Shown here in pieces: positions 49,843 through 58,960 of a DNA stretch of 64,000 bases (position 1 is the first letter of the stretch; every line of letters starts with the position of its first letter). A program made the translations under genes and the position numbers. The notes beneath the pieces were generated by a model. The model ran no database searches. It saw nothing but the letters and a program-made list of their open reading frames with translations, and was not told the origin of the DNA. This DNA is from DATFDN01 sp963818725. GTDB taxonomy: Bacteria > Pseudomonadota > Alphaproteobacteria > Acetobacterales > Acetobacteraceae. Where the stretch lies: positions 372,001 to 436,000 of the forward strand of contig CAWFTU010000002.1 of assembly GCA_963818725.1 (NCBI GenBank), read 5' to 3'.

Positions 49843-50706
49843 ATGCGTGTAGTCCGGCGATTTGCGTTTATCGCTCTGGTTGTCCTCAACGGGATCGTCG
49901 TCCACCCGGTCAAGGGGCGGGCCGAGGCTCGCGACGGCTTCTTCGTGACCCGCGACGGCGTGCGGCTGCATTATCTGGAGGCCGGGCCGCCAGCCGGGCG
50001 GACGATCGTGTTGGTGCCGGGCTGGACCATACCTGCCTGGATCTGGGCACCGCAGATCGCGGCCTTCTCGCGAACCTACCACGTCATCGCCTTCGACCCG
50101 CGCGGGCAGGGGGAGTCGGACGTGCCGTCGCACGGCTACACGCCCGAGCGGCGCGGGCAGGACATCGCCGAGCTGATCGCGCTTCTGCACACCAAGGTGC
50201 TGTTGGTCGGCTGGTCGCTAGGCGTGCTCGATTCGCTCGCCTATTTGCACATGCACGGAGACGCGGCCGTGGCCGGGCTGGTGCTGGTGGACAATTCAGT
50301 CGGCGAGGAGCCGGCGCCCGCACCGGGGCGGCGCGCCCCAGCACCTGTCCCGCACGCGCGGTTCATGGCCCGCTTCGTCCGCGCCATGTTCCACGCACCG
50401 CAGCCGGCCGCTTACCTGAGCCGGCTCACCGAGGCGAGCATGCGCACACCGGAGCCCGCCTGCCGGGCACTGCTGGCCTATCCGGTGCCGCGCGCCTATT
50501 GGCGGGAGGCGCTCTATGCCACCGACCGGCCGCTGCTGTATGTCGTGCGGCCTCGGTTCGCCGCGCAAGCGGCGAACGTGCAGCGGATGCGGCCGAATAC
50601 GGAGACGGTGGTGTTTTCGAACGCGGGACACGCGTTGTTCGTCGATGAGCCGGGACGGTTCAATGCGGTGATGGGGGAGTTCATTCGCGAGCGGGTCTGG
50701 CCTTGA
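49843..50706 (+). CDS. Exported alpha/beta hydrolase
   Basis: 287 residues from ATG 49843, chosen because the next residues form a signal peptide (MRVVRRFAFIALVVLNGIVV). The fold motifs are VLVPGWTIPAWIWAPQIAAF (oxyanion region), FDPRGQGESDVPSHGYTPER, the nucleophile elbow VGWSLGVLDSLAYL and the catalytic His in NAGHALFVDEPGRF. No specific substrate can be deduced. Its stop overlaps the TTG start of the next gene (TTGA). Confidence 0.88.
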   Translation: MRVVRRFAFIALVVLNGIVVHPVKGRAEARDGFFVTRDGVRLHYLEAGPPAGRTIVLVPGWTIPAWIWAPQIAAFSRTYHVIAFDPRGQGESDVPSHGYTPERRGQDIAELIALLHTKVLLVGWSLGVLDSLAYLHMHGDAAVAGLVLVDNSVGEEPAPAPGRRAPAPVPHARFMARFVRAMFHAPQPAAYLSRLTEASMRTPEPACRALLAYPVPRAYWREALYATDRPLLYVVRPRFAAQAANVQRMRPNTETVVFSNAGHALFVDEPGRFNAVMGEFIRERVWP

Positions 50707-53141
50707 GGGCGCGAGGCGGATTCGCGCCGCTTTTCCTCGTCTCGTTCTCGGCGGTCGCCTACGAGATCGCGTTGACGCGGTTCTTCGCGGTCGCCGAGTG
50801 GTCGGAATACGGCTACTGGGTCATCTCCATTGTCATGGCCGGGTTCGCGCTGAGTGGCGTGGCGCTGGCCCTGACGCGGGAGGCGGCGGCGCGGCACGGG
50901 GCGTGGCTGCTGGCAAGCCTGCCAGCGGCGCTGGTGCTGGCCGCCGGGCTGGGCTTCCGCGCAACCTTAGCCAACCCCTTCAACCCATTGCAGTTGCAAA
51001 ATCAAATCACCTGGGCGGCGCAGCTCTGGAACATCGCCGGATACTACGCGGCGCTGCTGCCGTTCTTCTTCCTCGCCGGGCTGTTCATCGGGCTGAGCTT
51101 CATCCTCAACGCGCGCCGGGTCGGCGTGGTCTACGCTTGGGACTTGGCGGGCGCGGGCGCGGGCGCGGCGGCGGTGACGGCATTGATGTTTGTATTGCCG
51201 CCACTCGCGTTGGTGCCAGCGTTGCTGGTTCCCCTCGCCGTCAGCGCGATGTTCCATGGCCGCCGTCCGCTTCTGGCCGCTTCTCTCGCATTGGGCGTGG
51301 CCGAGGCGGTCCTTCTTCTCGGGCCACAGGCGGGCGTGAACGAGTTCAAGCCGATCTACGCGCCGCTGCACACGCCCGGCGCGCGGGTCGTCGCCGAGCG
51401 TCTCTCCCCGCGCGGGCAGTACACGCTGCTCGATGACTTTACCGAGCGGGTGGACACCGACATTTCCAACGATGCCGGCCAGCTGGGCCTGCCCGGCCCG
51501 CCGCGCGCCTACGGGCTATACCGCGACGGCACGCGCATCGCCGCGCTGCCGCGCCCTGGCGGGCTCGATGTCGGCTATGCCCGCGCCGCGCTGGACGCGG
51601 CGCCGTACGCGCTGATCCCCCGCGCGCGCGTGCTGCTCGCCGGCGCCTCGGGCGGGTTCCGGATCGCCGAGCTGCTGGCCCTGGGCGCGGGGCGGATCGA
51701 GGCGCTGGAGCCTGATCCCGTTCTGGCCGGAGCGCTGCGGCGCGGGTTGGGGCCGTCCCCGGCGCCCGCCGGCGATCCACGGGCGAGCGTGCGCGCAATG
51801 TCGCCGATCGCCGCCGCGCGGACAGGTGGGCCATACGACGTGATCGACCTCTCGGCGGACTACCTCGACGCGGCGGAGGCGAACCAGGCGGCGTTCAGCG
51901 TCGAGGCCCTGGCCGCGGACCTGCGCGCCCTGGCGCCGGGCGGCATCGTCTCGGTCCCGGTCTCGATCCGCGACTTCCCGGTCTATGCGCTGCGCGTCCT
52001 GGCAACCGCGCGCGCCGCCTTGCTGGATGCGGGCATCATCGATCCAGCCCGGCATGTCGTCGCCTATCGCTCGGCCTGGAGCATGCGCGTGCTGCTGTCC
52101 AACCAGCCCTGGGACGTCGCCCGCGTCGCGGCGCTGCGCCGGTTCTGCGAGGCGCGCTCCTTCGATATGTCCTACTATCCCGGCATCGACGTGCAGGCGG
52201 CGCGGGCAGGGCTGTACAACGACCTGCCCGCCGTCTCCTTCGCCTCTGGCGAGGCGGGCGCCTCCGGGCCGGATGATTCCATCGCCGACGAGGCCGGGGC
52301 GGTATTGGCGGGACGGCCGAGCGCGTCGGAGGCAACCTTCAGCTTGGCGCCAACCACGCTGGATCGGCCTTTCTTTTACGCCGCGCTGCGGCTGTCGCGG
52401 CTTGGCACGCTGCTGGCCAGGCTGGAGATGCTGCCGCAGGCGGAGATCGGCGCGCTCATCAACCTGGCGGTGTTGGCCCAGGCGGCGGTGATCGCGGCGC
52501 TCGTGCTGCTGCTGCCGCTCCTGGCATCGCGGCTGCGGGCGTCAGACGTGCCCGTGGCGCGGATCGCGCTGTATTTCCCGGCGCTCGGGCTCGGCTTCCT
52601 GTTCATCGAGATCGCGCTGATCGCGCGGGCCTCCCTCTGGCTGAACGACCAGACCGGAGGCTTCGCCTTGGTCCTGACGGCCATGCTGGTGTTCTCCGGC
52701 CTGGGCAGCCTGCTGTCGGGCCGCATCGCCGTCCCCCGGCGCGGGCTCACCGTCGCGGTGCTCGGGATCGTGCTCTGGTGCCTGGCCGCTTGGGCCGGCT
52801 TGGGGCCGCTCGCGCTGGCGACGCTCGGCTGGCCGGCGCCAGCGCGGGCCTGCCTGCTGATAGCGGTGCTGGCACCGGTCTCCGTCGCGCTGGGCCTGCC
52901 GTTCCCGCTGGGGCTTGGCCGGATCGGCGACAGCCCGGCGCTGCCCTGGGCCTGGGCGCTGAACGGCGCGTTCTCGGTGGTGGCGACGCCGGGGGCCGCA
53001 CTGCTGGCGCGGGAGGCGGGGTATGGCGCCGTTCTGCTGTGCGGGGCGATGATGTATGCTATTGCCTTTGCCACGTTCCCCTTACCGCAGAGGCTTCGCC
53101 AGTGGCACGATCTTCCGGCCTGCTCACCCGTCGCGGACTGA
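50703..53141 (+). CDS. Multi-pass membrane protein with spermidine synthase-like domain
   Basis: 812 residues from TTG 50703. The N-terminal third has several membrane segments (APLFLVSFSAVAYEIALTRF, LLASLPAALVLAAGLGF, YYAALLPFFFLAGLFIGLSF, AALSLALGVAEAVLLL-like). The middle has a SAM-type fold related to polyamine aminopropyltransferases (ARVLLAGASGGFRIAELLAL, IEALEPDPVLAGALRRGLG). The C-terminal part has more membrane segments (IALYFPALGLGFLFIEIALI, ACLLIAVLAPVSVALGLPF). Similar large 'spermidine synthase' membrane proteins are widespread and unproven in activity. It precedes the PCMT gene with a 40-bp overlap. Confidence 0.8.
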   Translation: MRARGGFAPLFLVSFSAVAYEIALTRFFAVAEWSEYGYWVISIVMAGFALSGVALALTREAAARHGAWLLASLPAALVLAAGLGFRATLANPFNPLQLQNQITWAAQLWNIAGYYAALLPFFFLAGLFIGLSFILNARRVGVVYAWDLAGAGAGAAAVTALMFVLPPLALVPALLVPLAVSAMFHGRRPLLAASLALGVAEAVLLLGPQAGVNEFKPIYAPLHTPGARVVAERLSPRGQYTLLDDFTERVDTDISNDAGQLGLPGPPRAYGLYRDGTRIAALPRPGGLDVGYARAALDAAPYALIPRARVLLAGASGGFRIAELLALGAGRIEALEPDPVLAGALRRGLGPSPAPAGDPRASVRAMSPIAAARTGGPYDVIDLSADYLDAAEANQAAFSVEALAADLRALAPGGIVSVPVSIRDFPVYALRVLATARAALLDAGIIDPARHVVAYRSAWSMRVLLSNQPWDVARVAALRRFCEARSFDMSYYPGIDVQAARAGLYNDLPAVSFASGEAGASGPDDSIADEAGAVLAGRPSASEATFSLAPTTLDRPFFYAALRLSRLGTLLARLEMLPQAEIGALINLAVLAQAAVIAALVLLLPLLASRLRASDVPVARIALYFPALGLGFLFIEIALIARASLWLNDQTGGFALVLTAMLVFSGLGSLLSGRIAVPRRGLTVAVLGIVLWCLAAWAGLGPLALATLGWPAPARACLLIAVLAPVSVALGLPFPLGLGRIGDSPALPWAWALNGAFSVVATPGAALLAREAGYGAVLLCGAMMYAIAFATFPLPQRLRQWHDLPACSPVAD

Positions 53142-53974
53142 TCGCCGCGGCGGCCGCGCTGCCGCTCGCTCCGGCGGCCCGCGCCGGCTCCGAGACCTGG
53201 ACGCGGGCGGCCTATGAGCGGGCGATGCGCGACTCCGGTCGGCCGGTCAGCCTGACCGACGCGCAGTTCGCCGAGATCCAGGCGCGCAAGCCAGCGGCCA
53301 TGCAACGCATCGCCGCGTACCTCAAGGCGCACATGGGCAGCGCCGACCCGCGGGTTCTGGCGGCCTTCGAGGCGGTGCCGCGCGAGTACTTCCACTATCA
53401 GTACCAGGAGCGTCGCAGCCTCGGCGGGGCGGCCTACGAAGCCGATCCGAAGCCTTGGGCGATCGGCTACGGCTCGGCGCTGTCGGACTATCTGGGCCAG
53501 GCGTACATGACCCAGGCGGCCAAGCCTGGTCCGGAGGATGTGACGCTGGAAATCGGCACGGGCAGCGGCTTTCAGACCGCGCTGCTGTCGCGCATCGTGC
53601 GCAAGGCGTATTCGATCGAGATCATCGAGCCGTTGGGCAAGGCGGTGGGGCGCATCTACGCCCCGCTCGGCTACGGCAACGTGCGCACCAGGGTGGGCGA
53701 CGGGTATTTCGGCTGGCCGGAGGTGGAAGGCGGGTTCGATGTCATCATCGTGACCTGCGCCGCGCAATATGCTCCGCCCGACCTGTTCAAGCAGATGAAG
53801 CCGGGCGGCCGGCTCATCATCCCGATCGGCCAACCGTTCAAGCGCGGCCAAGTGCTGTATATCTACACCAAGGATTCCGAGGAGAAGATTCACTCCCGCC
53901 GCGACATGGGCGTGTTTTTCATCCCGATGACCGGTGAGATGATGAAGGCGAAGGCCGGGCACGCTGAGGGCTGA
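53102..53974 (+). CDS. Protein-L-isoaspartate O-methyltransferase with Tat-type signal
   Basis: 290 residues from GTG 53102. The N-terminus has a twin-arginine motif and hydrophobic stretch (LTRRGLIAAAAALPLAPAARA), so the protein is predicted to be exported. The PCMT domain follows: AFEAVPREYFHYQYQERRSL, YGSALSDYLGQAYMTQ (the family has SQP in this place), and SAM site VTLEIGTGSGFQTALLSRIV with VRTRVGDGYFGWPEV. PCMTs repair isoaspartate in damaged proteins using SAM, normally in the cytoplasm; an exported form would lack an obvious SAM supply. Confidence 0.82.
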   Translation: MARSSGLLTRRGLIAAAAALPLAPAARAGSETWTRAAYERAMRDSGRPVSLTDAQFAEIQARKPAAMQRIAAYLKAHMGSADPRVLAAFEAVPREYFHYQYQERRSLGGAAYEADPKPWAIGYGSALSDYLGQAYMTQAAKPGPEDVTLEIGTGSGFQTALLSRIVRKAYSIEIIEPLGKAVGRIYAPLGYGNVRTRVGDGYFGWPEVEGGFDVIIVTCAAQYAPPDLFKQMKPGGRLIIPIGQPFKRGQVLYIYTKDSEEKIHSRRDMGVFFIPMTGEMMKAKAGHAEG

Positions 53975-54023
53975 GGCATGGGCTGCGCAGTGCAGTGCAG
54001 TGCAGTGTCGAGGAGGCGCCGGG

Positions 54024-54644
54024 ATGACCGACTCTTACGTGATCACCGATGAGGCGGCGCTGGACGCGCTCTATGGCCTGCCGTCCGAGCCGGCGCTGCG
54101 CAAGGAGGTCGACTACATCCACCCGCACTACCGTGCCCTCATCGACGCGTCTCCCTTCGTCGTGGTCGCGACCTCCGGACCTGGCGGGCTTGACGTCTCC
54201 CCGCGCGGCGACCCGGCCGGGTTCGTGGTCGTGGAGGACGCGCGCACGCTGGTGCTGCCGGATCGTCGCGGCAACAACCGCATTGACACGTTGCGCAACC
54301 TGGTCCGTGACCCACGCATCGCCCTGCTCTTCCTGATTCCGGGCATCGGCGAGACGCTGCGCGTGAACGGGCGCGCATCGATCTCGGTCGATCCTTCGCT
54401 GCTGGAGCGCTTCCCCGCCCAGGGCAAGCTGCCCCGCTCGGTGATAATCGTCCGTGCCGAGAGGGTGTACTTCCAATGCGCGAAGGCGATACTGCGTTCC
54501 GAGCTTTGGAACCCCGACCGGCACATCAGACGCGACGCGCTGCCCAGCACCGGCACGATCCTGGCTGACATCACGCGCGGCGCGATCGATGGCTCAGCCT
54601 ATGACAAGGTGGCGCCGGAGCGGCTGCGGCAAACGATGTATTGA
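54024..54644 (+). CDS. Pyridoxamine 5'-phosphate oxidase-fold (PPOX) FMN-binding protein
   Basis: 206 residues from ATG 54024 with an AGGAGG site. It matches the MSMEG_1061-type PPOX group: RKEVDYIHPHYRALIDASPF, VVATSGPGGLDVSPRGDPAG, LVLPDRRGNNRIDTLRNLVR, IALLFLIPGIGETLRVNGRA. The fold binds FMN or F420 and acts as a small-molecule reductase or oxidase; the substrate is unknown. A 5-bp microsatellite (GCAGT repeated four times, 53987-54007) lies just ahead of its ribosome site. Confidence 0.85.
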   Translation: MTDSYVITDEAALDALYGLPSEPALRKEVDYIHPHYRALIDASPFVVVATSGPGGLDVSPRGDPAGFVVVEDARTLVLPDRRGNNRIDTLRNLVRDPRIALLFLIPGIGETLRVNGRASISVDPSLLERFPAQGKLPRSVIIVRAERVYFQCAKAILRSELWNPDRHIRRDALPSTGTILADITRGAIDGSAYDKVAPERLRQTMY

Positions 54645-54653
54645 ACGAGACGC

Positions 54654-54752
54654 CCCTCACCCCGGCCCTCTCCCAGAGGGAGAGGGGGCGTTGAACGCAC
54701 TGGCGCAGCCAACCGCGCGCCCTCTCCCCTTGGGAGAGGGTCGGGGTGAGGG
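54654..54752. repeat. Dispersed palindrome, copy 3: two units in inverted order
   Basis: CCCTCACCCCGGCCCTCTCC begins the left unit and the reverse of the right unit reads CCCTCACCCCGACCCTCTCC, so two hairpins face each other about 60 bp apart. It fills the gap between the PPOX and SDR genes, a BIME-like composite arrangement. Confidence 0.75.
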
Positions 54753-54815
54753 CGGAACGGACTAACCAACCGGGCCGGATGCTGTTGAGCAGGACATCAA
54801 CAGGGGAGCCCAGCC

Positions 54816-55688
54816 ATGGCCACCGATCCCAAGACCGCCCACCCGCAGCCGCCCATGCACGAGGGGCAGCAGTCTCCGCCGGGGCACGAGCGCGACATGC
54901 GGACGAAGCCCGACCACGGCGAGACAAGCTACAAGGGCAGCGGCAAGCTCGAGGGGCGCGCCGCGATCATCACGGGCGCCAACTCCGGCATTGGCCGCGC
55001 CGTGGCGATCGCTTTCGCGCGCGAAGGCGCCGACGTCCTGATCGCCTACCTCAACGAGCACGAGGATGCGAAGGAGACCGCGAGCTGGGTGGAGAAGGCC
55101 GGCCGCCGCGCCATTCTGATGCCCGGCGACATCTCCCAGCAAAGCCACTGCCGCGAGCTGGTGCAGCGCGCGGTCAACGAGTTCGGGCGGCTGGATATCC
55201 TGGTGAACAACGCGGCGATGCAGTGTACCCATGAGAGCCTGGACGAGATCAGCGCGGAGGAATGGGACCAGACATTCCGCACTAACATCTATTCCCAGTT
55301 CTATCTGTGCCAGGCGGCGGTGCCGCATATGAAGCCGGGCGCGGCGATCGTGAACACCACCTCGGTGAACGCCAAGACACCCTCGCCGCAGCTTCTGGCC
55401 TATGCGACCACCAAGGGCGCGATCGCCAACTTCACCGCAGGCCTCGCCCAGCTCCTGGCCGAAAAGGGCATCCGCGTGAACTGCGTCGCACCCGGCCCGA
55501 TCTGGACGCCGCTCATTCCCTCCACGATGCCGGAGAAGAAGTTGGAAAGCTTCGGCGAGCAGGTGCCGCTCGGGCGGCCTGGCCAGCCGGCCGAGCTTGC
55601 CGGCGCGTATGTGTTCCTCGCCTCCGACTACGCAAGCTACATCTCCGGCGCGCTGATCCCGGTGACGGGCGGCAAGCCCATGCTGTGA
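54816..55688 (+). CDS. SDR family oxidoreductase (YghA/general stress type)
   Basis: 290 residues. A hydrophilic 45-residue N-terminal tail (MATDPKTAHPQPPMHEGQQS) precedes the Rossmann start AAIITGANSGIGRAVAIAFA. Other motifs are ILVNNAAMQ (NNA), the catalytic YxxxK in QLLAYATTKGAIANFTAGLA with the upstream Ser in NTTSVNAKTP, and the close YISGALIPVTGGKPML. The tail and length match YghA/GsiB-like stress SDRs. It is preceded by two inverted palindromes at 54654-54752. Confidence 0.9.
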   Translation: MATDPKTAHPQPPMHEGQQSPPGHERDMRTKPDHGETSYKGSGKLEGRAAIITGANSGIGRAVAIAFAREGADVLIAYLNEHEDAKETASWVEKAGRRAILMPGDISQQSHCRELVQRAVNEFGRLDILVNNAAMQCTHESLDEISAEEWDQTFRTNIYSQFYLCQAAVPHMKPGAAIVNTTSVNAKTPSPQLLAYATTKGAIANFTAGLAQLLAEKGIRVNCVAPGPIWTPLIPSTMPEKKLESFGEQVPLGRPGQPAELAGAYVFLASDYASYISGALIPVTGGKPML

Positions 55689-55699
55689 GCGGGGCGATC

Positions 55700-56059
55700 A
55701 TGGATCCTGTCGGCCTGGCTCGGGGCCTTGGCTGGTTCAGCCTTGGACTCGGGCTGACCGAGCTGGCAGCCGGAGAAAGCGTGAATCGCTGGCTTGGGAT
55801 GCGCAGCTCGCCGGACCTGACGCGAGCCTTCGGCCTGCGCGAAATCGGTGTCGGGATTGGTCTGCTGACCGCATCTCGCCTCGCGCCCTGGATGTGGGGG
55901 CGCGTGGCGGGCGACGTGTTGGATCTCGCAACGCTCGGGGCGGCATTGGAGCCGCGGAATGAGCAGCGCGACCGCGCCACCGCCGCGTTGGTCTCGGTTG
56001 CGGGAATCACGCTGCTGGATCTGTTCTGCGCCACGGAACTGAGCCGGCGCGCGTTGTAG
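55700..56059 (+). CDS. Small membrane protein of unknown function
   Basis: 119 residues from ATG 55700 (GTG 55685, overlapping the SDR stop, is an in-frame alternative). It has three to four hydrophobic segments (GLARGLGWFSLGLGLTELAA, LREIGVGIGLLTASRLAPWM, ALVSVAGITLLDLFCATEL). Similar short proteins occur beside SDR or cyclase/dehydrase genes in proteobacteria. I do not assign a function. The close spacing to the SDR gene suggests one transcript. Confidence 0.65.
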   Translation: MDPVGLARGLGWFSLGLGLTELAAGESVNRWLGMRSSPDLTRAFGLREIGVGIGLLTASRLAPWMWGRVAGDVLDLATLGAALEPRNEQRDRATAALVSVAGITLLDLFCATELSRRAL

Positions 56060-56227
56060 CGTTGCGCCGAGCGTGGAAGGTCAGCCCCACGAGGCAGTCC
56101 GTTCAATGCCGCTTCGCCTCTCTTGTCCTTGCGGGAAGGGCTATCGCATCATGCGGGCTGCCTCGTCAGAGCCAGGTGTCAGCTCACGCAGACCCGAAAC
56201 AGGGCTGGCGCGGCAAAGGGGACGCCA

Positions 56228-58597
56228 ATGCCAGCGAGAGATGGTGCCCGGGGTCGCGTCCGTGACGAGCTGCTGGCGGAGATCGTGCCACGGCAGCCGC
56301 TGCTTGCCGTTATCCACGCGGTCACGGGATTTCTGTTCGCATCGGCCTTGGCCGGCACCGCGCCGCCTCTGACGCTCGCGCTCTGGCTTAGCTACATGGG
56401 GCTGTCGCAGGCGGTCCGTCTGTATTTATGGTACCGTCACGTGATAGGGCGGCTGTCGGTCGAGCCTGTTGTCTGGCTGGTCGCGACATCGGGCGCGGTC
56501 GGCATTGGCTGGGGCGTGACCGGTCCACTTTTTTATGATCTCGGCTCGCCGGCGCAGCAGATGTTGGTGCCGTTCTTTCTCGCCGGCATGACCGCGGGGG
56601 CGGTGGCCAACCTCGCCGGCCATCTTCCAGTCCTGTACGCTTTCACCATTCCCGCGCTCCTGCCCTACGCGGCGCGGCTCGCCCTGACCGGAGAACCGAC
56701 CGCGCGCGCGATGGCGCTTACCGTTCTCGCCTTTGCGGCGGGTCTTTCGGCCGTCGCCTATCAGGTGCATCGCTCCTTCCGCCGGTCTGTCGAGCTACAT
56801 CTTGAGAACGCGCGCCTGGTCGCGGACCTCGAGCAGGCGCAGCGCGGCCTTCAACGGCTGGTCGAGCGGCGCGGCGCCGAGCTGGACGCGGTCTTGGAGA
56901 CTGTCCCGGTGGCCGTCTGGCTCGCGCACGACCCCGAGGCGCGGTGGATCACCGCCAGCCGTCGCGCCGCCGAGATGCTGCGCGTCGCGCCAGGAGCGAG
57001 CGCGTCACTGGCCGCGCCTTACAGAGGGCAGGCAGGATCGTTCCGCGTGCTCAGGGACGGCGAGGAGGTGCGGCCCGAGGACTTGCCATTGCCACGCGCC
57101 GCGCGCGGCTGTCCGGTGAACGGCGAGGAGCTGCGCGTGGTGTTCGATGACGGCGCCTCGTTCGACATGCTCATCAGTGCGGCGACAGTGCGGGACACGG
57201 CGGGCAAGCCGACGGGCGCGGTCGGCGCCGGCGTGGATATCACCGACCGCAAGCGGTCGGAGGAACAGATCAGGCACCTGGCCCATCATGATCAACTGAC
57301 CGGCCTGCCGAACCGCATCCTGCTTCAGGATCGGCTGCGGCAGGCGCTGGCCCCCCCGCGCCGCGGTGGATCGTGCCTTGGCCTGCTGCTGCTCGACATC
57401 GACTGCTTCAAGGACGTGAACGACACGCTGGGCCACCCGGCTGGCGACTGGCTGCTCCGCGCGGTTGCCGAGCGGCTTGGGGCGGCGATCCGCCAGGACG
57501 GCACGCTCGCCCGGCTGGGCGGCGACGAATTCGCCATCGCCCAGCCGGGCCTGGATGGACCGACCTGCGCGGCGGCGCTGGCGCAACGCCTGATCGAGAC
57601 GCTCACCGCGCCGTTCAGGCTGGAGGCACAGGAAGTGCATATCTCGGCCAGTGTCGGCGTGGCGGTGTTTCCGCATCATAGCGACCATGCGGACGGTCTG
57701 GTTCGGAAGGCCGATCTGGCGCTCTACCGGGCCAAGCAGGAGGGCCGCGGCCGTTCCCGCTTGTTCGAGCCCGCGATGGACGACGAGGTGCAGGCCCGGC
57801 GCCGGCTTGAAAGCGAGCTGCGCCGCGCGCTGGAGTGCGAGGAGTTTGTTCTTCACTACCAGCCACAGGTGAACCTCGCGACCGACCGCGTGGAGAGCGT
57901 GGAGGGGCTGGTGCGCTGGCGACATCCGGAGCGCGGGCTGGTGCCGCCAGGCGAGTTCATCCCAGCCGCCGAGGCAAGCGGGCTTATTCGCCCGCTCGGC
58001 GCCTGGGTGCTGAGCGAGGCTTGCCGGCAGGCCAGGGCGTGGCGGGACACCGGTCTGGATCTGGTGATGGCGGTCAATCTGTCGCCGGCGCAGCTTCGCC
58101 ATGACGGCATGCTGTGCGAAATCGATACCGCGCTGCGCGCAAGCGGCCTCGACCCGCGTTGCCTTGAGCTGGAGATCACCGAAAGCCTGTTGCTAGAGCG
58201 TTCCGAGGGTTCGACCGACGGCACCCTGTCCGGCCTTGCCGCGCGCGGCGTCCGGCTGGCCCTGGATGATTTCGGGACCGGGTACAGCTCGCTCGCCTCC
58301 CTCAAGCGGCTTCCGGTCGAGAAGATCAAGATCGACCGCTCCTTCGTGTGCGACATTGGCCGCGATCCGGAGGACCAAGCAGTGGTGCGCGCGATGGTGA
58401 GCCTGGGCCACGCGCTCGGTAAGCGCGTGGTGGCGGAGGGAGTGGAGAACGAGGCGCAGCTTGCCTTGCTGCACCGTCTCGGCTGCGACGCGGCGCAGGG
58501 CTTCATGCTTGCCCGCCCGGCGCCAGCCGAGGACATTGGGCCGCTGCTTGCGCATCTGCGGTCCCCGCATCTTGCATATAGGCGGCACTCCGCTTGA
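56228..58597 (+). CDS. GGDEF-EAL bifunctional c-di-GMP protein with membrane sensor and PAS
   Basis: 789 residues from ATG 56228. The N-terminus has about five membrane helices (LLAVIHAVTGFLFASALAG, LVPFFLAGMTAGAVANLAG, MALTVLAFAAGLSAVAY). A coiled linker and a PAS domain (AVLETVPVAVWLAHDPEARW) follow. The GGDEF domain has the active LARLGGDEFAIAQ; the allosteric I-site is imperfect (RQDG in place of RxxD). The EAL domain reads ESVEGLVRWRHPERGLVPPG and DDFGTGYSSLASLKRLPVEK, with metal ligands present. It may make and break c-di-GMP. Confidence 0.92.
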   Translation: MPARDGARGRVRDELLAEIVPRQPLLAVIHAVTGFLFASALAGTAPPLTLALWLSYMGLSQAVRLYLWYRHVIGRLSVEPVVWLVATSGAVGIGWGVTGPLFYDLGSPAQQMLVPFFLAGMTAGAVANLAGHLPVLYAFTIPALLPYAARLALTGEPTARAMALTVLAFAAGLSAVAYQVHRSFRRSVELHLENARLVADLEQAQRGLQRLVERRGAELDAVLETVPVAVWLAHDPEARWITASRRAAEMLRVAPGASASLAAPYRGQAGSFRVLRDGEEVRPEDLPLPRAARGCPVNGEELRVVFDDGASFDMLISAATVRDTAGKPTGAVGAGVDITDRKRSEEQIRHLAHHDQLTGLPNRILLQDRLRQALAPPRRGGSCLGLLLLDIDCFKDVNDTLGHPAGDWLLRAVAERLGAAIRQDGTLARLGGDEFAIAQPGLDGPTCAAALAQRLIETLTAPFRLEAQEVHISASVGVAVFPHHSDHADGLVRKADLALYRAKQEGRGRSRLFEPAMDDEVQARRRLESELRRALECEEFVLHYQPQVNLATDRVESVEGLVRWRHPERGLVPPGEFIPAAEASGLIRPLGAWVLSEACRQARAWRDTGLDLVMAVNLSPAQLRHDGMLCEIDTALRASGLDPRCLELEITESLLLERSEGSTDGTLSGLAARGVRLALDDFGTGYSSLASLKRLPVEKIKIDRSFVCDIGRDPEDQAVVRAMVSLGHALGKRVVAEGVENEAQLALLHRLGCDAAQGFMLARPAPAEDIGPLLAHLRSPHLAYRRHSA

Positions 58598-58700
58598 TTC
58601 CGCCCTGCCGCTGTCGGTTCAAGCGTCGCTGCATCGGGGAGGGCGTGCGTGTTTGCATGGAAGCACGTCAACGAAGCCGACTAAAAGCGGGAGAAAGCAC

Positions 58701-58808
58701 GTGAGCACGGAACCGAAGCCATTTGTCTTTACGCTCACTCCTGAAGAAGCAGCCGAAATCACTATAGCGGTGGGTCCGGTGGTCATCAGGATATGCATCG
58801 AAGGTTGA
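58701..58808 (+). CDS. Candidate 35-residue small protein
   Basis: GTG start at 58701 behind GGGAG (58689-58693). The product reads STEPKPFVFTLTPEEAAEIT then IAVGPVVIRICIEG. The balanced composition and coupling to the next small frame favour coding. It lies just after the GGDEF-EAL gene. I do not recognise the family. Confidence 0.4.
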   Translation: MSTEPKPFVFTLTPEEAAEITIAVGPVVIRICIEG

Positions 58809-58960
58809 CGCAAGACCTCCAGCACGGTCTACAAGTGACGTTTGATGATCGCGAACTGGGCGAGCTGATCCGCTATATGAGCCGCTACGGGTCAGGCGGA
58901 TTCCAGAGTCGTCTCAAGCGCGCGTTTCGCCGCTCCCTGCGCGAGCTTCTTGACTTTTGA
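58793..58960 (+). CDS. Candidate 55-residue small protein overlapping the preceding one
   Basis: ATG 58793 (or TTG 58805, overlapping the stop of the previous small gene). The product reads MHRRLTQDLQHGLQVTFDDR then ELGELIRYMSRYGSGGFQSR, ending in the basic helix SLRELLDF. Its 3' 69 bp overlap the 3' end of the methyltransferase gene on the other strand. The sequence looks protein-like, but no family is recognised. Confidence 0.4.
   Translation: MHRRLTQDLQHGLQVTFDDRELGELIRYMSRYGSGGFQSRLKRAFRRSLRELLDF

Noticed and set aside
53987..54007. GCAGT x4 microsatellite as a phase-variation switch
   Set aside because: It lies ahead of the ribosome site of the PPOX gene and not in a coding frame; only four units, too few to argue for switching.
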